From Stenotrophomonas rhizophila (GTDB lineage: Bacteria; Pseudomonadota; Gammaproteobacteria; Xanthomonadales; Xanthomonadaceae), in contig NZ_RCDC01000004.1 in NCBI RefSeq assembly GCF_003651185.1, positions 1,412,659 to 1,476,658 of the forward strand: a DNA stretch of 64,000 bases, written 5' to 3'. Under the pieces are notes generated by a model, which ran no database searches, was not told the origin of the DNA, and saw only the letters and a list, made by a program, of their open reading frames with translations. Below, one piece after another: positions 28,718-38,678 of this stretch (position 1 is its first letter; every line of letters begins with the position of its first letter). Made by a program: the position numbers and the translations under genes.

Positions 28718-30170
28718 CGGCGACGTAGAGGTCCACGTACTCGTGCACCGGCATCGCTTCCAGCGCGACCGGGTCCAGCGAGGCCTCGAGGATCCGGCGC
28801 TGCTGCACGGTCGGGAACACCCCGGCCAGGTGACGGCGGAACTTGTCCTCCAGCAGCGGGATGCCCTCGGCCCGGCGCCGGGCGTGGCCCAGCGGGTACT
28901 CCACCACGGCCTCCATCGTGCTGCCATCGGCGAAGGTCACGTGCAGTGCGTTGGCGATGCTGCGCTTGTCCGGGTCCAGGTAGTCGGCCGTGAACTGCGG
29001 CGCTTCCACGCAGGTGATCTTCGCCCGCAGCGGATCGATGCGCGGATCGGCCGCCACGTCATCCTCGTAGTCCTCGGCAACCAGCCGGCCGAAGATCAGG
29101 CCGATCGCCACCATGTACTGCACGCAGTGGTCACGGTCGGCCGGGTTATGCAGCGGACCGGGTTTGTCGATGATGCGCAGGCAGGCCTGCTGGGTGCGCA
29201 GGGTGATCTGCGCGATGTCTTCGCTGCGTCTGCCGCTGGCGCGCATCTGCGCATGCACCTGCATCGCCGCTTCGACCGCGGTCTGGCCATGGAACTCGGC
29301 CGGATAGCTGATCTTGAACAGCACGTTCTCCATCACGTAGCTGCCGTACGGCCGCTGGAAGCGGAACGGCTGCCCGCCGAAGGAGACATCGTAGAAGCCC
29401 CAGGTCGGCGCGGTCAGCGCGCTTGGATAGCCCATCTCACCGGCCGCGGCCATCAGCGACAGGCGCACCGCACGGCTGGTGGCATCGCCCGCTGCCCAGC
29501 TCTTGCGCGAGCCGGTGTTGGGCGCGTGCCGGTAGGTGCGCAGCGACTGCCCATCCACCCAGGCCAACGACAGGGCATTGAGCATGCGCTCGCGATCCAG
29601 GCCAAGCATATAAGACACCACCGCGGTGGAAGCGACCTTGACCAGCACCACGTGGTCCAACCCGACCCGGTTGAAGGCATTCTCCAGCGCCAGGCAGCCC
29701 TGGATTTCATGCGCCTTGACCATCGCCTCCAGCACATCGCGCATGGTCAGCGGTGCCCGCCGCAGCGCCTCGGCATTGCGGCTGAGCCAATCGGCGGTGG
29801 CGAGGATGCCACCGAGATTATCGGACGGATGCCCCCACTCCGCCGCCAGCCAGGTGTCGTTGAAATCCAGCCAGCGGATCATCGCGCCGATGTTGAACGC
29901 GCCCTGCACCGGATCAAGCTCGAACCGGGTGCCGGGCACCCGCGCGCCGTTGATCACCTGCATGCCGGGCACCAGCGGCCCGAGCAGCTTGCTGCAGGCC
30001 GGGAACGAAAGCGCCGCCAACCCGCAGCCCAGCGTATCGATCAGGCAGTGCCGCGCGGTGGTGTACGCCAGCGGCGAGCTGACCTGGTAATCGCGGACGT
30101 AATCGACGATGTCGGTCAGGACCGTGTCCCAAGCGGGGCGCTGGTTGCTGTGGCTGTCATGACCGGACAT
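28713..30170 (-). CDS. prpD: 2-methylcitrate dehydratase
   Basis: A 485-residue MmgE/PrpD-family enzyme (E. coli PrpD is 483). It dehydrates 2-methylcitrate in the methylcitrate cycle of propionate breakdown. Family segments are clear: DTLGCGLAALSFPACSKLLG, WLDFNDTWLAAEWGHPSDNL and the YPAEFHGQTAVEAA region. It is the last gene of the prpBC-acnD-prpF-prpD operon, 20 nt after prpF. Having both PrpD and AcnD/PrpF means two routes for the dehydration step. The stop codon is supplied by a GTAG-type repeat. Confidence 0.96.
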   Translation of the reverse strand: MSGHDSHSNQRPAWDTVLTDIVDYVRDYQVSSPLAYTTARHCLIDTLGCGLAALSFPACSKLLGPLVPGMQVINGARVPGTRFELDPVQGAFNIGAMIRWLDFNDTWLAAEWGHPSDNLGGILATADWLSRNAEALRRAPLTMRDVLEAMVKAHEIQGCLALENAFNRVGLDHVVLVKVASTAVVSYMLGLDRERMLNALSLAWVDGQSLRTYRHAPNTGSRKSWAAGDATSRAVRLSLMAAAGEMGYPSALTAPTWGFYDVSFGGQPFRFQRPYGSYVMENVLFKISYPAEFHGQTAVEAAMQVHAQMRASGRRSEDIAQITLRTQQACLRIIDKPGPLHNPADRDHCVQYMVAIGLIFGRLVAEDYEDDVAADPRIDPLRAKITCVEAPQFTADYLDPDKRSIANALHVTFADGSTMEAVVEYPLGHARRRAEGIPLLEDKFRRHLAGVFPTVQQRRILEASLDPVALEAMPVHEYVDLYVAG

Positions 30171-30190
30171 CGCGATTCTCCTGTTGGGAC

Positions 30191-31375
30191 TTACACAGTG
30201 GTGGCAGGCACCCGTACCGCACCGTCCATCAATACGCGGGCACTGCGGCTCATGATGGCCTTGGTGACCGTCCACTGACCGTCAACGAGCGCCGCCTGCG
30301 CGCCCACCCGCAACGTGCCGGAGGGATGGCCGAAGCTCACCGATTCACGCTCGCCCCCCCCGGCGGCCAGGTTCACCAGCGTGCCCGGGATGGCGGCGGC
30401 GGTGCCGATGGCGACCGCGGCGGTGCCCATCATCGCGTGGTGCAGCTTGCCCATGGACAGCGCGCGCGCGTGCAGATCGATCTCGCCGGCGGCGATCTGC
30501 TTGCCGCTGGAGGACACGTAGTCCCGTGCGGGGGCGACGAAGGCGACCTTGGGCGTGTGCTGGCGGGTCGCGGCCTGTTCAATGGTCTCGATCAGCCCCA
30601 TGCGCACCGCGCCGTGCGCGCGGATCGCTTCGAAACGCGCCAGGGCCGCCTTGTCCTCGTTGATCGCCGGCTGCAGCTCGGTACCGGTGTAGCCCAGGTC
30701 GGCCGCGTTGAGGAAGATGGTCGGAATGCCGGCGGTGATCATCGTGACCTGGAAGCTGCCCACGCCCGGCACGTCGAGCGTGTCGACCAGGTTGCCGGTC
30801 GGGAACATCGCCCCGCCCTCGCCATCATCGGAGGGATCCAGGAACTCCAGCTGGATCTCCGCGGCCGGGAAGGTCACGCCATCCAGTTCAAAATCGCCGT
30901 CCTCCTGCACCTGGCCCTCCACGATCGGCACGTGCGCCAGGATGGTCTTGCCGATGTTGGCCTGCCAGATCCGCACGGTGCACAGGCCGTTGTGCGGAAT
31001 CCGTGCCGGATCGATCAGTCCGTTGCTGATCGCGAACGGTCCGACCGCGGTGCTGAGGTTGCCGCAGTTGCCGCTCCAGTCGACGAACGCCGTCTCGATC
31101 GCCACCTGGCCGTACAGATAATCCACGTCGTGGTCCGGCACCGACGGCGCGGAGAGGATCACGCACTTGCTGGTGCTGGAGGTCGCGCCGCCCATGCCAT
31201 CGGTGTGCTTGGCATACGGATCAGGCGAGCCGATCACGCGCATCAGCAGCGCATCGCGCGCCGGGCCAGGCACCTGCGCGGCGGCAGGCAGATCGGTCAG
31301 CTTGAAGAACACGCCCTTGCTGGTACCACCACGCAGGTAGGTGGCCGGAATGCGGAGCTGGGGAAGAAACGCCAT
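30191..31375 (-). CDS. prpF: 2-methylaconitate cis-trans isomerase PrpF
   Basis: A 394-residue protein of the PrpF/DUF453 diaminopimelate-epimerase fold. The start segment RIPATYLRGGTSKGVFFK is the family signature, and the second half carries HALSMGKLHHAMMGTAA-type residues. It isomerises the 2-methylaconitate product of AcnD so that aconitase can hydrate it. It lies between acnD and prpD in the operon, 56 nt after acnD, and its presence matches the AcnD-dependent variant of the pathway. Confidence 0.95.
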   Translation of the reverse strand: MAFLPQLRIPATYLRGGTSKGVFFKLTDLPAAAQVPGPARDALLMRVIGSPDPYAKHTDGMGGATSSTSKCVILSAPSVPDHDVDYLYGQVAIETAFVDWSGNCGNLSTAVGPFAISNGLIDPARIPHNGLCTVRIWQANIGKTILAHVPIVEGQVQEDGDFELDGVTFPAAEIQLEFLDPSDDGEGGAMFPTGNLVDTLDVPGVGSFQVTMITAGIPTIFLNAADLGYTGTELQPAINEDKAALARFEAIRAHGAVRMGLIETIEQAATRQHTPKVAFVAPARDYVSSSGKQIAAGEIDLHARALSMGKLHHAMMGTAAVAIGTAAAIPGTLVNLAAGGGERESVSFGHPSGTLRVGAQAALVDGQWTVTKAIMSRSARVLMDGAVRVPATTV

Positions 31376-31431
31376 ATCGAAGTCCTGATGGAACGACGGC
31401 CCGTTGCCGGGCCGTCGTGATGCGGGTGGGA

Positions 31432-34047
31432 TCAGGCGACCTGCGCCGATTCCAGGAAGTCCTGCGCGAACCGCTGCAGCACGCCACCGGCCTCGTAGAT
31501 CGAGACCTCTTCGGCGGTATCCAGCCGGCAGGTGACCGGCACCCGCAGCTGTTCACCATTGCGGCGATGGATGACCAGGGTCAGCTCGGCACGCGGCACA
31601 CGCTCGCCGAGCACGTCGAAGGTTTCGGTGCCATCGATGCCCAGGGTCTTGCGGTTGACACCTTCCTTGAACTCCAGCGGCAGCACGCCCATGCCGATCA
31701 GATTGGTGCGATGAATGCGCTCGAAGCCTTCGGCGGCGATGGCTTCCACGCCGGCCAGGCGCACGCCCTTGGCGGCCCAGTCACGCGAGCTGCCCTGGCC
31801 GTAGTCGGCACCGGCGATGATGATCAGCGGCTGCTTGCGGCCCATGTAGGTTTCGATCGCTTCCCACATGCGGGTGACCTGGCCTTCCGGCTCCACGCGC
31901 GCCAGCGAGCCCTGCGTGACCTGGCCATCGACCACGGCCATTTCGTTGATCAGCTTCGGGTTGGCAAACGTCGCACGCTGCGCGGTGAGGTGGTCGCCGC
32001 GGTGGGTCGCGTAGGAATTGAAGTCTTCCTCGGGCAGGCCCATCTTCGCCAGGTACTCGCCGGCCGCGCTGCTGGCCATGATCGCGTTGGACGGCGACAG
32101 GTGATCGGTGGTGATGTTGTCGCCGAGCACGGCCAGCGGGCGCATGCCGGTCAGGCTGCGGGCACCGGCCAGCGCGCCTTCCCAGTAAGGCGGGCGGCGG
32201 ATGTAGGTGCTCTGCGGGCGCCAATCGTACAGCGGGCTGATCGGGGCGCCGTGCTCCACCTTGAAGGTGAACATCGGGTCGTAGACCTTGCGGAACTGCT
32301 CCGGCTTGACGCTGGCCTTGACCACCGCGTCGATCTCGGCATCGCTTGGCCACAGGTCCTTCAGCGTGATCGGGTTGCCGTCGGCATCATGGCCGAGCGC
32401 ATCCTTTTCGATATCGAAACGCACCGTACCGGCGATCGCGTACGCGACCACCAGCGGCGGCGAGGCCAGGAAGGCCTGCTTGGCGTAGGGGTGGATGCGG
32501 CCGTCGAAGTTGCGGTTGCCCGAGAGCACGGCAGTGGCATACAGGTCGCGATCGATCACTTCCTGCTGGATCTTCGGGTCCAGCGCACCGCTCATGCCGT
32601 TGCAGGTGGTGCAGGCAAACGCCACGATGCCAAAGCCCATCTGTTCCAGTTCGGTCAGCAGCCCGGCTTCTTCCAGATACAGCTGCACGGCCTTGGAACC
32701 GGGCGCCAGCGAGCTCTTCACCCACGGCTTGCGGGTCAGGCCGGCGCGGTTGGCGTTGCGCGCCAGCAATGCCGCGGAAATCACGTTGCGCGGGTTGCTG
32801 GTGTTGGTGCAGCTGGTGATCGCGGCGATGATCACCGCGCCATCGGGCATCAGGCCATCGGCCTGTTCCTGTTTGCCCGAGGCCAGCTTGCCTTCATCGG
32901 CGATGCCGCGCGCAGCCAGATCGGTCGTCGCCACACGCTTGTGCGGGTTGGACGGGCCGGCCATGTTGCGCACCACGGCGGACAGGTCGAACTGCAGCAC
33001 GCGCTCGTACTGTGCGGTGACCAGATCGTCAGCCCACAGGCCGGTGGCCTTGGCGTAGGTTTCCACCAGCGCGACCTGTGCATCCTCGCGGCCGGTCAGG
33101 CGCAGGTAGTCCAGGGTCTGCTGGTCGATGTAGAACATCGCCGCGGTGGCGCCGAACTCCGGCGTCATGTTGGAAATGGTGGCGCGGTCGCCGATGGTCA
33201 GCGCATTGGCACCCTCCCCGTAGAACTCGATCCACGCGCCGACCACGCGCTCCTTGCGCAGGAACTCGGTCAGCGCCAGCACCACGTCGGTGCAGGTGAT
33301 GCCCGGCTGCGGCCGGCCGGTCAGCTCCACGCCGATGATGTCGGGCAGGCGCATCCAGGAGGCGCGGCCGAGCATCACGCTCTCCGCTTCCAGGCCACCC
33401 ACGCCGATCGCGATCACGCCCAGCGCGTCCACATGCGGGGTATGGCTGTCGGTGCCCACGCAGGTATCCGGGAAGGCCACGCCATCGCGCACCTGCACGA
33501 CCGGCGACATCTTCTCCAGATTGATCTGATGCATGATCCCGTTGCCCGGCGGAATCACGTCGACGTTCTTGAACGCCTTCTTGGTCCAGTTGATGAAGTG
33601 GAACCGGTCTTCATTGCGGCGGTCCTCGACGGCGCGGTTCTTCTCGAACGCTGCCTTGTCGAAGCCGGGATATTCCACTGCCAGCGAGTGATCGACGATC
33701 AGCTGGGTCGGCACCACTGGATTGATCTGCGCCGGATCACCGCCGGCATCGGCAATGGCATCGCGCAGGCCGGCCAGATCCACCAGGGCGGTCTGGCCGA
33801 GAATGTCATGGCAGACCACGCGTGCCGGGAACCACGGAAAATCCAGATCCTGGCGACGCTCGATCAGCTGGCGCAGCGAGGGCTCCAGCGTGGCCGGGTC
33901 GCAGCGGCGCACCAGGTTTTCGGCCAGCACGCGCGAGGTGTACGGCAGCGTGGCATAGGCACCGGGCTGGATGGCATCCACGGCGGCACGGGTATCGAAA
34001 TAGTCCAGCGCGGTGCCGGGGAGGTTCTTGCGGTACTGAGTATTCAT
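31432..34047 (-). CDS. acnD: Fe/S-dependent 2-methylisocitrate dehydratase AcnD
   Basis: An 871-residue aconitase-family enzyme that dehydrates 2-methylcitrate to 2-methylaconitate. The 4Fe-4S ligands lie in AITSCTNTSNP and ACTTCNGMSG. The substrate-binding segments TDSHTPHVDALGVIAIGVGG and GADYGQGSSRDWA are intact. The start MNTQYRKNLPGTALDYFD was chosen because it matches the family N-terminus; the frame extends further upstream without support. It follows prpC with a 139-nt spacer and precedes prpF, the arrangement that distinguishes AcnD from AcnA. Confidence 0.95.
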   Translation of the reverse strand: MNTQYRKNLPGTALDYFDTRAAVDAIQPGAYATLPYTSRVLAENLVRRCDPATLEPSLRQLIERRQDLDFPWFPARVVCHDILGQTALVDLAGLRDAIADAGGDPAQINPVVPTQLIVDHSLAVEYPGFDKAAFEKNRAVEDRRNEDRFHFINWTKKAFKNVDVIPPGNGIMHQINLEKMSPVVQVRDGVAFPDTCVGTDSHTPHVDALGVIAIGVGGLEAESVMLGRASWMRLPDIIGVELTGRPQPGITCTDVVLALTEFLRKERVVGAWIEFYGEGANALTIGDRATISNMTPEFGATAAMFYIDQQTLDYLRLTGREDAQVALVETYAKATGLWADDLVTAQYERVLQFDLSAVVRNMAGPSNPHKRVATTDLAARGIADEGKLASGKQEQADGLMPDGAVIIAAITSCTNTSNPRNVISAALLARNANRAGLTRKPWVKSSLAPGSKAVQLYLEEAGLLTELEQMGFGIVAFACTTCNGMSGALDPKIQQEVIDRDLYATAVLSGNRNFDGRIHPYAKQAFLASPPLVVAYAIAGTVRFDIEKDALGHDADGNPITLKDLWPSDAEIDAVVKASVKPEQFRKVYDPMFTFKVEHGAPISPLYDWRPQSTYIRRPPYWEGALAGARSLTGMRPLAVLGDNITTDHLSPSNAIMASSAAGEYLAKMGLPEEDFNSYATHRGDHLTAQRATFANPKLINEMAVVDGQVTQGSLARVEPEGQVTRMWEAIETYMGRKQPLIIIAGADYGQGSSRDWAAKGVRLAGVEAIAAEGFERIHRTNLIGMGVLPLEFKEGVNRKTLGIDGTETFDVLGERVPRAELTLVIHRRNGEQLRVPVTCRLDTAEEVSIYEAGGVLQRFAQDFLESAQVA

Positions 34048-34186
34048 GGCTGGCGATAGCTGCTTGTTGGCGGGCCGGGGCGTCGTGACACCGGCGAAGA
34101 AGGAGTAGCGACGCCGCAACGGAGCAGACCGGCATCGCGCCGGCCTGTTCCGCAAAGCACCCGCGAACGGGTGCGGTACGTCTGTC

Positions 34187-35344
34187 TTACTTGCGCTGGT
34201 CGATCGGCACGAAGGCCTGGTCTTCCGGGCCGGTGTAGTTCGCGCTCGGGCGGATGATCTTGCCGTCGATGCGCTGCTCGATGATGTGCGCGCTCCAACC
34301 GGAGGTACGCGCGATCACGAACAGCGGGGTGAACATGGCCGTCGGCACGCCCATCATGTGGTAGCTGACCGCGCTGAACCAATCCAGGTTCGGGAACATC
34401 TTCTTGATGTCCCACATCACCGATTCCAGGCGCTCGGCGATGTCGTACATCTTGACGTTCTGCTGTTCGGCGGACAGATCGCGTGCGACGTCCTTGATGA
34501 TGCTGTTGCGCGGGTCGCTGACGGTGTAGACCGGGTGGCCGAAACCGATCACGACTTCCTTGCGCTCCACGCGGGCCTTGATGTCGGCCTCGGCATCGTC
34601 CGGACTGTCGTAGCGCTTCTGCACTTCGAAGGCCACTTCATTGGCGCCGCCATGCTTGGGACCGCGCAGGGCACCGATACCGCCGGTGATCGCGCTGTAC
34701 ATGTCGCTGCCGGTGCCGGCGATGACGCGGCAGGCGAAGGTCGAGGCGTTGAACTCGTGCTCGGCGTACAGGATCAGCGAGGTGTGCATCGCCTTGACCC
34801 ATGAATCCTGCGGCTTCTCACCGTGCAGCAGGTGCAGGAAGTGGCCACCGATGGAGTCGTCGTCGGTCTCCACGTCGATCGCACGACCGTTGTGGCTCCA
34901 GTGATACCAGTACAGCAGCATCGAGCCCAGGCAGGCCATCAGCTTGTCGGCGATGTCGCGCGCGCCCGGGTGGTTGTGGTCGTCCTTCTCCGGCGACACG
35001 CAGCCGAGCACGGAAACGCCAGTGCGCATCACATCCATCGGGTGCGCCGACGGCGGCAGTTCTTCCAGCGCGGCCTTGACCGCGGCGGGAATGCCCCGCA
35101 GCGACTTCAGCTTGGTCTTGTAGGCGACCAGTTCGGCGCGGGTCGGCAGTTTGCCGTGAACCAGCAGATGCGCGATTTCCTCGAATTCGCTGGTATTGGC
35201 CAGATCGGCGATGTCATACCCGCGGTAATGCAGGTCGTTGCCGCTGCGGCCGACGGTGCACAGCGCGGTATTGCCGGCGGCGGTGCCCGACAGGGCGACG
35301 GATTTCTTCGGCTTGAAGCCGGGGGCGGTAGTGGTGTCGCTCAT
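34187..35344 (-). CDS. prpC: 2-methylcitrate synthase
   Basis: A 385-residue citrate-synthase-fold enzyme that condenses propionyl-CoA and oxaloacetate to 2-methylcitrate. Catalytic segments are visible: [15 protein letters not shown], the His in [29 protein letters not shown] and [12 protein letters not shown], with [13 protein letters not shown] near the C-terminus. The shorter length and AHPMDV motif fit methylcitrate rather than citrate synthase. It is the second gene of the operon, 27 nt after prpB. Confidence 0.95.
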   Translation of the reverse strand: MSDTTTAPGFKPKKSVALSGTAAGNTALCTVGRSGNDLHYRGYDIADLANTSEFEEIAHLLVHGKLPTRAELVAYKTKLKSLRGIPAAVKAALEELPPSAHPMDVMRTGVSVLGCVSPEKDDHNHPGARDIADKLMACLGSMLLYWYHWSHNGRAIDVETDDDSIGGHFLHLLHGEKPQDSWVKAMHTSLILYAEHEFNASTFACRVIAGTGSDMYSAITGGIGALRGPKHGGANEVAFEVQKRYDSPDDAEADIKARVERKEVVIGFGHPVYTVSDPRNSIIKDVARDLSAEQQNVKMYDIAERLESVMWDIKKMFPNLDWFSAVSYHMMGVPTAMFTPLFVIARTSGWSAHIIEQRIDGKIIRPSANYTGPEDQAFVPIDQRK

Positions 35345-35371
35345 GATCCCTCCAGAAAACAGTGTGCGGTC

Positions 35372-36262
35372 TTACTTCTTGGCGGCGAACAACGCATCGA
35401 GCTGCTGCTCGAAGGCGTGGTAACCGATACGGTCGTAGAGTTCCTCGCGGGTCTGCATCGCCTCCACCACATTACGCTGGTGGCCCTCGCGGCGAATGGT
35501 CTCATACACGTTCTCGGCCGCCTTGTTGGCAGCACGGAACGCGGACAGCGGGAACAGCTGGATGGCGACGCCGGCCGAAGCCAGTTCATCGCGGCTGAAC
35601 AGCGGGGTGGCACCGAACTCGGTGATGTTGGCCAGCACCGGCACCTTCACCGCATCGACGAAGCGGCGGTAGGTATCCAGATCGTAGGCGGCCTCGGCGA
35701 AGATGCCGTCGGCACCGGCCTCGACGCAGGCGATGGCCCGTTCGATCGCGGCATCCACACCGTCGACCTGGATGGCATCGGTGCGCGCGATCAGGAAGAA
35801 GTCCGGATCGGTCTTGGCATCGGCGGCGGCCTTGACCCGGTCCACCATCTCGCCCTGCGACACGATCTCCTTGCCCGGGCGGTGACCGCAGCGCTTGGCG
35901 CCGACCTGGTCTTCGATGTGGCAGGCGGCCGCGCCGGCCTTGATCAGCGACTTGACGGTGCGCGCGATGTTGAACGCGCTCGGGCCGAACCCGGTGTCGA
36001 TGTCCACCATCAGCGGCAGGTCGCACACGTCGGTGATGCGGCGCACGTCGATCAGCACGTCTTCCAGGGTGTTGATGCCCAGGTCCGGCAGGCCCAGCGA
36101 GCCGGCCGCGACGCCGCCGCCGGACAGATAGATTGCCCGGTAGCCGGCGCGCTTGGCCAGCAGCGCGTGGTTGGCGTTGATCGCGCCGATCACCTGCAAC
36201 GGCGATTCGGCGGCCAGTGCGGCGCGGAAACGGGCGCCAGCGGAGGAAACAGGGGTGCTCAT
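35372..36262 (-). CDS. prpB: 2-methylisocitrate lyase
   Basis: A 296-residue isocitrate-lyase-superfamily enzyme that splits 2-methylisocitrate into pyruvate and succinate. The active-site loop reads [10 protein letters not shown] (KKCGH type), with the metal-binding DIDTGFG and [11 protein letters not shown] segments. The ATG at 36262 has GGAA seven bases upstream; an alternative ATG lies four codons earlier. It is the first gene of the operon, transcribed from the sigma-54 promoter at 36297-36311. Confidence 0.96.
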   Translation of the reverse strand: MSTPVSSAGARFRAALAAESPLQVIGAINANHALLAKRAGYRAIYLSGGGVAAGSLGLPDLGINTLEDVLIDVRRITDVCDLPLMVDIDTGFGPSAFNIARTVKSLIKAGAAACHIEDQVGAKRCGHRPGKEIVSQGEMVDRVKAAADAKTDPDFFLIARTDAIQVDGVDAAIERAIACVEAGADGIFAEAAYDLDTYRRFVDAVKVPVLANITEFGATPLFSRDELASAGVAIQLFPLSAFRAANKAAENVYETIRREGHQRNVVEAMQTREELYDRIGYHAFEQQLDALFAAKK

Positions 36263-36296
36263 GCGGCATTCCATCGTGGTTGACCTGTCGATAAGC

Positions 36297-36311
36297 GCAA
36301 GGGCCGTGCCA
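36297..36311 (-). promoter_or_regulatory. Sigma-54 (-24/-12) promoter of the prp operon
   Basis: Reading on the minus strand the sequence is TGGCAC-GGCCC-TTGC, an almost ideal -24/-12 element with 5-nt spacing. It lies 35 nt upstream of the prpB ATG, which puts transcription start near 36286 and gives a leader of about 23 nt. The divergent gene encodes PrpR, a sigma-54 activator, which supports the assignment. Confidence 0.88.
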
Positions 36312-36356
36312 GCTGGCAAGTGTCTGATTTCATTGAGGCAGCGCGATGACCGCAGC

Positions 36357-36413
36357 GTTTCACCTTGAACCATTGAAACATCTGTAACATGGATGGAACT
36401 GAAACATCGAAAC
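36357..36413. promoter_or_regulatory. Probable PrpR upstream activating sites (TGAAAC boxes)
   Basis: A perfect inverted repeat GTTTCA (36357-36362) and TGAAAC (36374-36379) is followed by related boxes TGTAAC (36383-36388), TGAAAC (36400-36405) and CGAAAC (36408-36413); TGAAACATC occurs exactly twice, 26 nt apart. They lie about 70-125 nt upstream of the predicted prpB transcription start, the usual place for enhancer sites of a sigma-54 activator, and immediately before the prpR start at 36420, so they may also control prpR itself. Binding by PrpR is inferred. Confidence 0.65.
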
Positions 36414-36419
36414 ACACCC

Positions 36420-38036
36420 ATGTCCATCAGCCAGCCCCGCTCCCGCCTGTCCGATCCGGATGCCGGCCCACTGCCCGTGATCTGGACGGTCAGCGTGTCA
36501 CGTCTGACCGGCCTGCTCGGCGATGTGATCCCGGAATTCGACCGCCGCGCCCGCATCGTGCCGATCAATCTCGGCTTCGAGGAGGCGGTGGATGTGATCG
36601 GCCAACGCCTGCGGCGCGAACACTGCGACGTGGTCATCGCCGGCGGCTCCAATGCCGCCTACCTGCGCAGCCGGCTGGAGGTACCGCTGGTGCCTATCCA
36701 GGCCAACGGCTTCGACCTGATGGAAGCGCTGGCACGGGCACGCCGGATCGCCCCGCGGATCGGTCTGGTCACCCATGCCACCGATGTGCCGACCTTCGGC
36801 AGCTTCCAGCACAGCTTCGGGCTGGACATCGAGCACCGCCGCTTCGTGACCCGTGAGGATGCGCGCGACTGCATCGCCGATCTGCGTGCCAACGGGATCG
36901 AGGTGATCGTCGGCACCGGCATGGCGATCGACCATGCCGAGCAGGTCGGCCTGCCCGGGGTGCTGCTGTACTCGGCGGACTCGGTGCGGCAAGCGTTCGA
37001 ACATGCCTTGGAGCTGACCCAGACCCTGGCCCGTTCCGGGGCATCGTCACTGCGGCGGCGGGCACCTGCCAAGCGCCGGGAGGCGGACCACGCCCTGCTC
37101 GGCGACAGCACGCCGATGCAGCAGGTGCGCGAGCACATTGCGCTGTACGCCCCGTACGACAGCACCGTGCTGGTGACCGGCGCGACCGGCACCGGCAAGG
37201 AGCTGGTGGCGCGGCAACTGCATAGCGCCAGTGGCCGCCGGGGTCGTTTCGTCGCGCTGAACTGCGGGGCGATCAGCGAGTCACTGCTGGAAGCCGAGCT
37301 GTTCGGTTACACCGAAGGCGCGTTCACCGGCGCACGTCGTGGCGGCCGTGTCGGTCTGGTGGAAGCGGCCGAGGGCGGCACCCTGTTCCTCGATGAAATC
37401 GGCGAACTGCCGCTGCCGCTCCAGACCCGGCTGCTGCGAGTCCTGGAAGAGCGCGAAGTGCTGCGCGTGGGCGCCACCGAGCCGACGCCGGTGGACGTAC
37501 GCGTGGTCGCTGCCACGCTGCAGACGCTGGAATCGCTGGTGGACACACAACGCTTCCGCCGCGATCTGTACTACCGTCTGGCCGCGCTGCGCATCGCGCT
37601 GCCCACGCTGGACGAACGGCGCGAGGATGTCCCCGTGCTGGTGAGCCACTTCTTCCGGCAGCTCGCCGGCATGGACGCCCCCTTGTCCGCCGAGGCGATG
37701 GCGCGACTGCGCGACTACGCATGGCCGGGCAATGTGCGCGAACTGCGCAACATGGTCGACCGCCTGCGCATCCACTGGCAGCAGCAGCCGGGCACGTTGT
37801 CGCTGCCGCAGATGCTGCAGTGGTTGCCGGAGCTGCATGCGGTGCAGCGCCCAGGGGGGCTGCCAGGCCCCGGCGGCCCGGCAGCGCTCACCGCTGCCTC
37901 GCCGGCGCGACCGGATGCGGCCGCGCTGCAGCAGTTGCTGGCCGACTGCGGCGGCAACCGCGAGCAGGCCTGCGCGCAGTTGGGGGTCTCGCGGACGACG
38001 CTGTGGCGTTGGCTGCGCGAGGCAACGCCTGCCTAG
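36420..38036 (+). CDS. prpR: Propionate catabolism activator PrpR (sigma-54 dependent)
   Basis: A 538-residue activator from ATG 36420; an ATG nine codons earlier would run through the TGAAAC boxes and was judged less likely. The PrpR_N sensor domain (residues about 20-195) is expected to sense 2-methylcitrate. The AAA+ domain has Walker A GATGTGKE, the sigma-54 contact loop [17 protein letters not shown] and Walker [13 protein letters not shown] Fis-type helix-turn-helix ends the protein ([20 protein letters not shown]). It is divergent from the prpB-prpC-acnD-prpF-prpD operon that it should activate. Confidence 0.95.
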   Translation: MSISQPRSRLSDPDAGPLPVIWTVSVSRLTGLLGDVIPEFDRRARIVPINLGFEEAVDVIGQRLRREHCDVVIAGGSNAAYLRSRLEVPLVPIQANGFDLMEALARARRIAPRIGLVTHATDVPTFGSFQHSFGLDIEHRRFVTREDARDCIADLRANGIEVIVGTGMAIDHAEQVGLPGVLLYSADSVRQAFEHALELTQTLARSGASSLRRRAPAKRREADHALLGDSTPMQQVREHIALYAPYDSTVLVTGATGTGKELVARQLHSASGRRGRFVALNCGAISESLLEAELFGYTEGAFTGARRGGRVGLVEAAEGGTLFLDEIGELPLPLQTRLLRVLEEREVLRVGATEPTPVDVRVVAATLQTLESLVDTQRFRRDLYYRLAALRIALPTLDERREDVPVLVSHFFRQLAGMDAPLSAEAMARLRDYAWPGNVRELRNMVDRLRIHWQQQPGTLSLPQMLQWLPELHAVQRPGGLPGPGGPAALTAASPARPDAAALQQLLADCGGNREQACAQLGVSRTTLWRWLREATPA

Positions 38037-38037
38037 A

Positions 38038-38637
38038 TCAGGGGAACAGCATCCGCTTGCTCCACTGCCCGTCCGCGCCGATCTCATAGCACCAACGCTC
38101 ATGCAGGCGGAACTGCGCGCCGTACCAGAACTCGATCCGCTGCGGCACCACGCGCAGCCCGCTCCACCCTTCCGGGCGAGGCACGTCGCGGCCGTCGAAG
38201 CTGGCTTCGGTGGCGGCCACGCGCGCATCGAATTCCTCGCGCGAGGTCAGCGTCCTGGACTGCAGCGACGCCCACGCACCGATCTGGCTCATGCGCGGCC
38301 GCGAGGCGAAATACGCATCGGCCTCGGCATCGCTGACCTGCTCCACGCGGCCTTCGATACGCACCTGGATGCCGGCCTCGCGCAGACTGCGCCACAGCAA
38401 CAGCAGCGCCGCCTGCGGATTGGCCTGCAGCTCACGGCCCTTGTGACTGTCCAGGTGGGTGTAGAACACGAAGCCGCGCTCATCGAACGCCTTCAACAAC
38501 ACCGTCCGCGCGGAGGGCTGGCCGTTCTGGTCGGCCGTGGCGACGGTCATCGCATTGGGTTCAACTTCGCGGCTGGCCTTGGCTTCCTCGAACAGCCCGG
38601 CAAAGGTGGATAGCGCTTCGGCATACAGATCGGTCAT
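38038..38637 (-). CDS. pdxH: Pyridoxamine 5'-phosphate oxidase
   Basis: A 199-residue FMN enzyme that oxidises pyridoxamine or pyridoxine 5'-phosphate to pyridoxal 5'-phosphate. Family segments: [33 protein letters not shown], a [14 protein letters not shown] segment and the C-terminal [20 protein letters not shown] with the terminal RMLFP. The chosen ATG gives the MTDLYAEAL start typical in this group. It is convergent with prpR (1 nt between stops) and divergent from the glycerate-kinase-like gene 42 nt away. Confidence 0.95.
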   Translation of the reverse strand: MTDLYAEALSTFAGLFEEAKASREVEPNAMTVATADQNGQPSARTVLLKAFDERGFVFYTHLDSHKGRELQANPQAALLLLWRSLREAGIQVRIEGRVEQVSDAEADAYFASRPRMSQIGAWASLQSRTLTSREEFDARVAATEASFDGRDVPRPEGWSGLRVVPQRIEFWYGAQFRLHERWCYEIGADGQWSKRMLFP

Positions 38638-38678
38638 GGCGGTTTTCTTGTCACGCGGTTTGGGTTTATTGTCGCTGC

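Noticed and set aside
31417..34059. 880-codon open frame opposite acnD
   Set aside because: Antisense shadow of an aconitase-family gene with intact Fe-S motifs; no domain character of its own.
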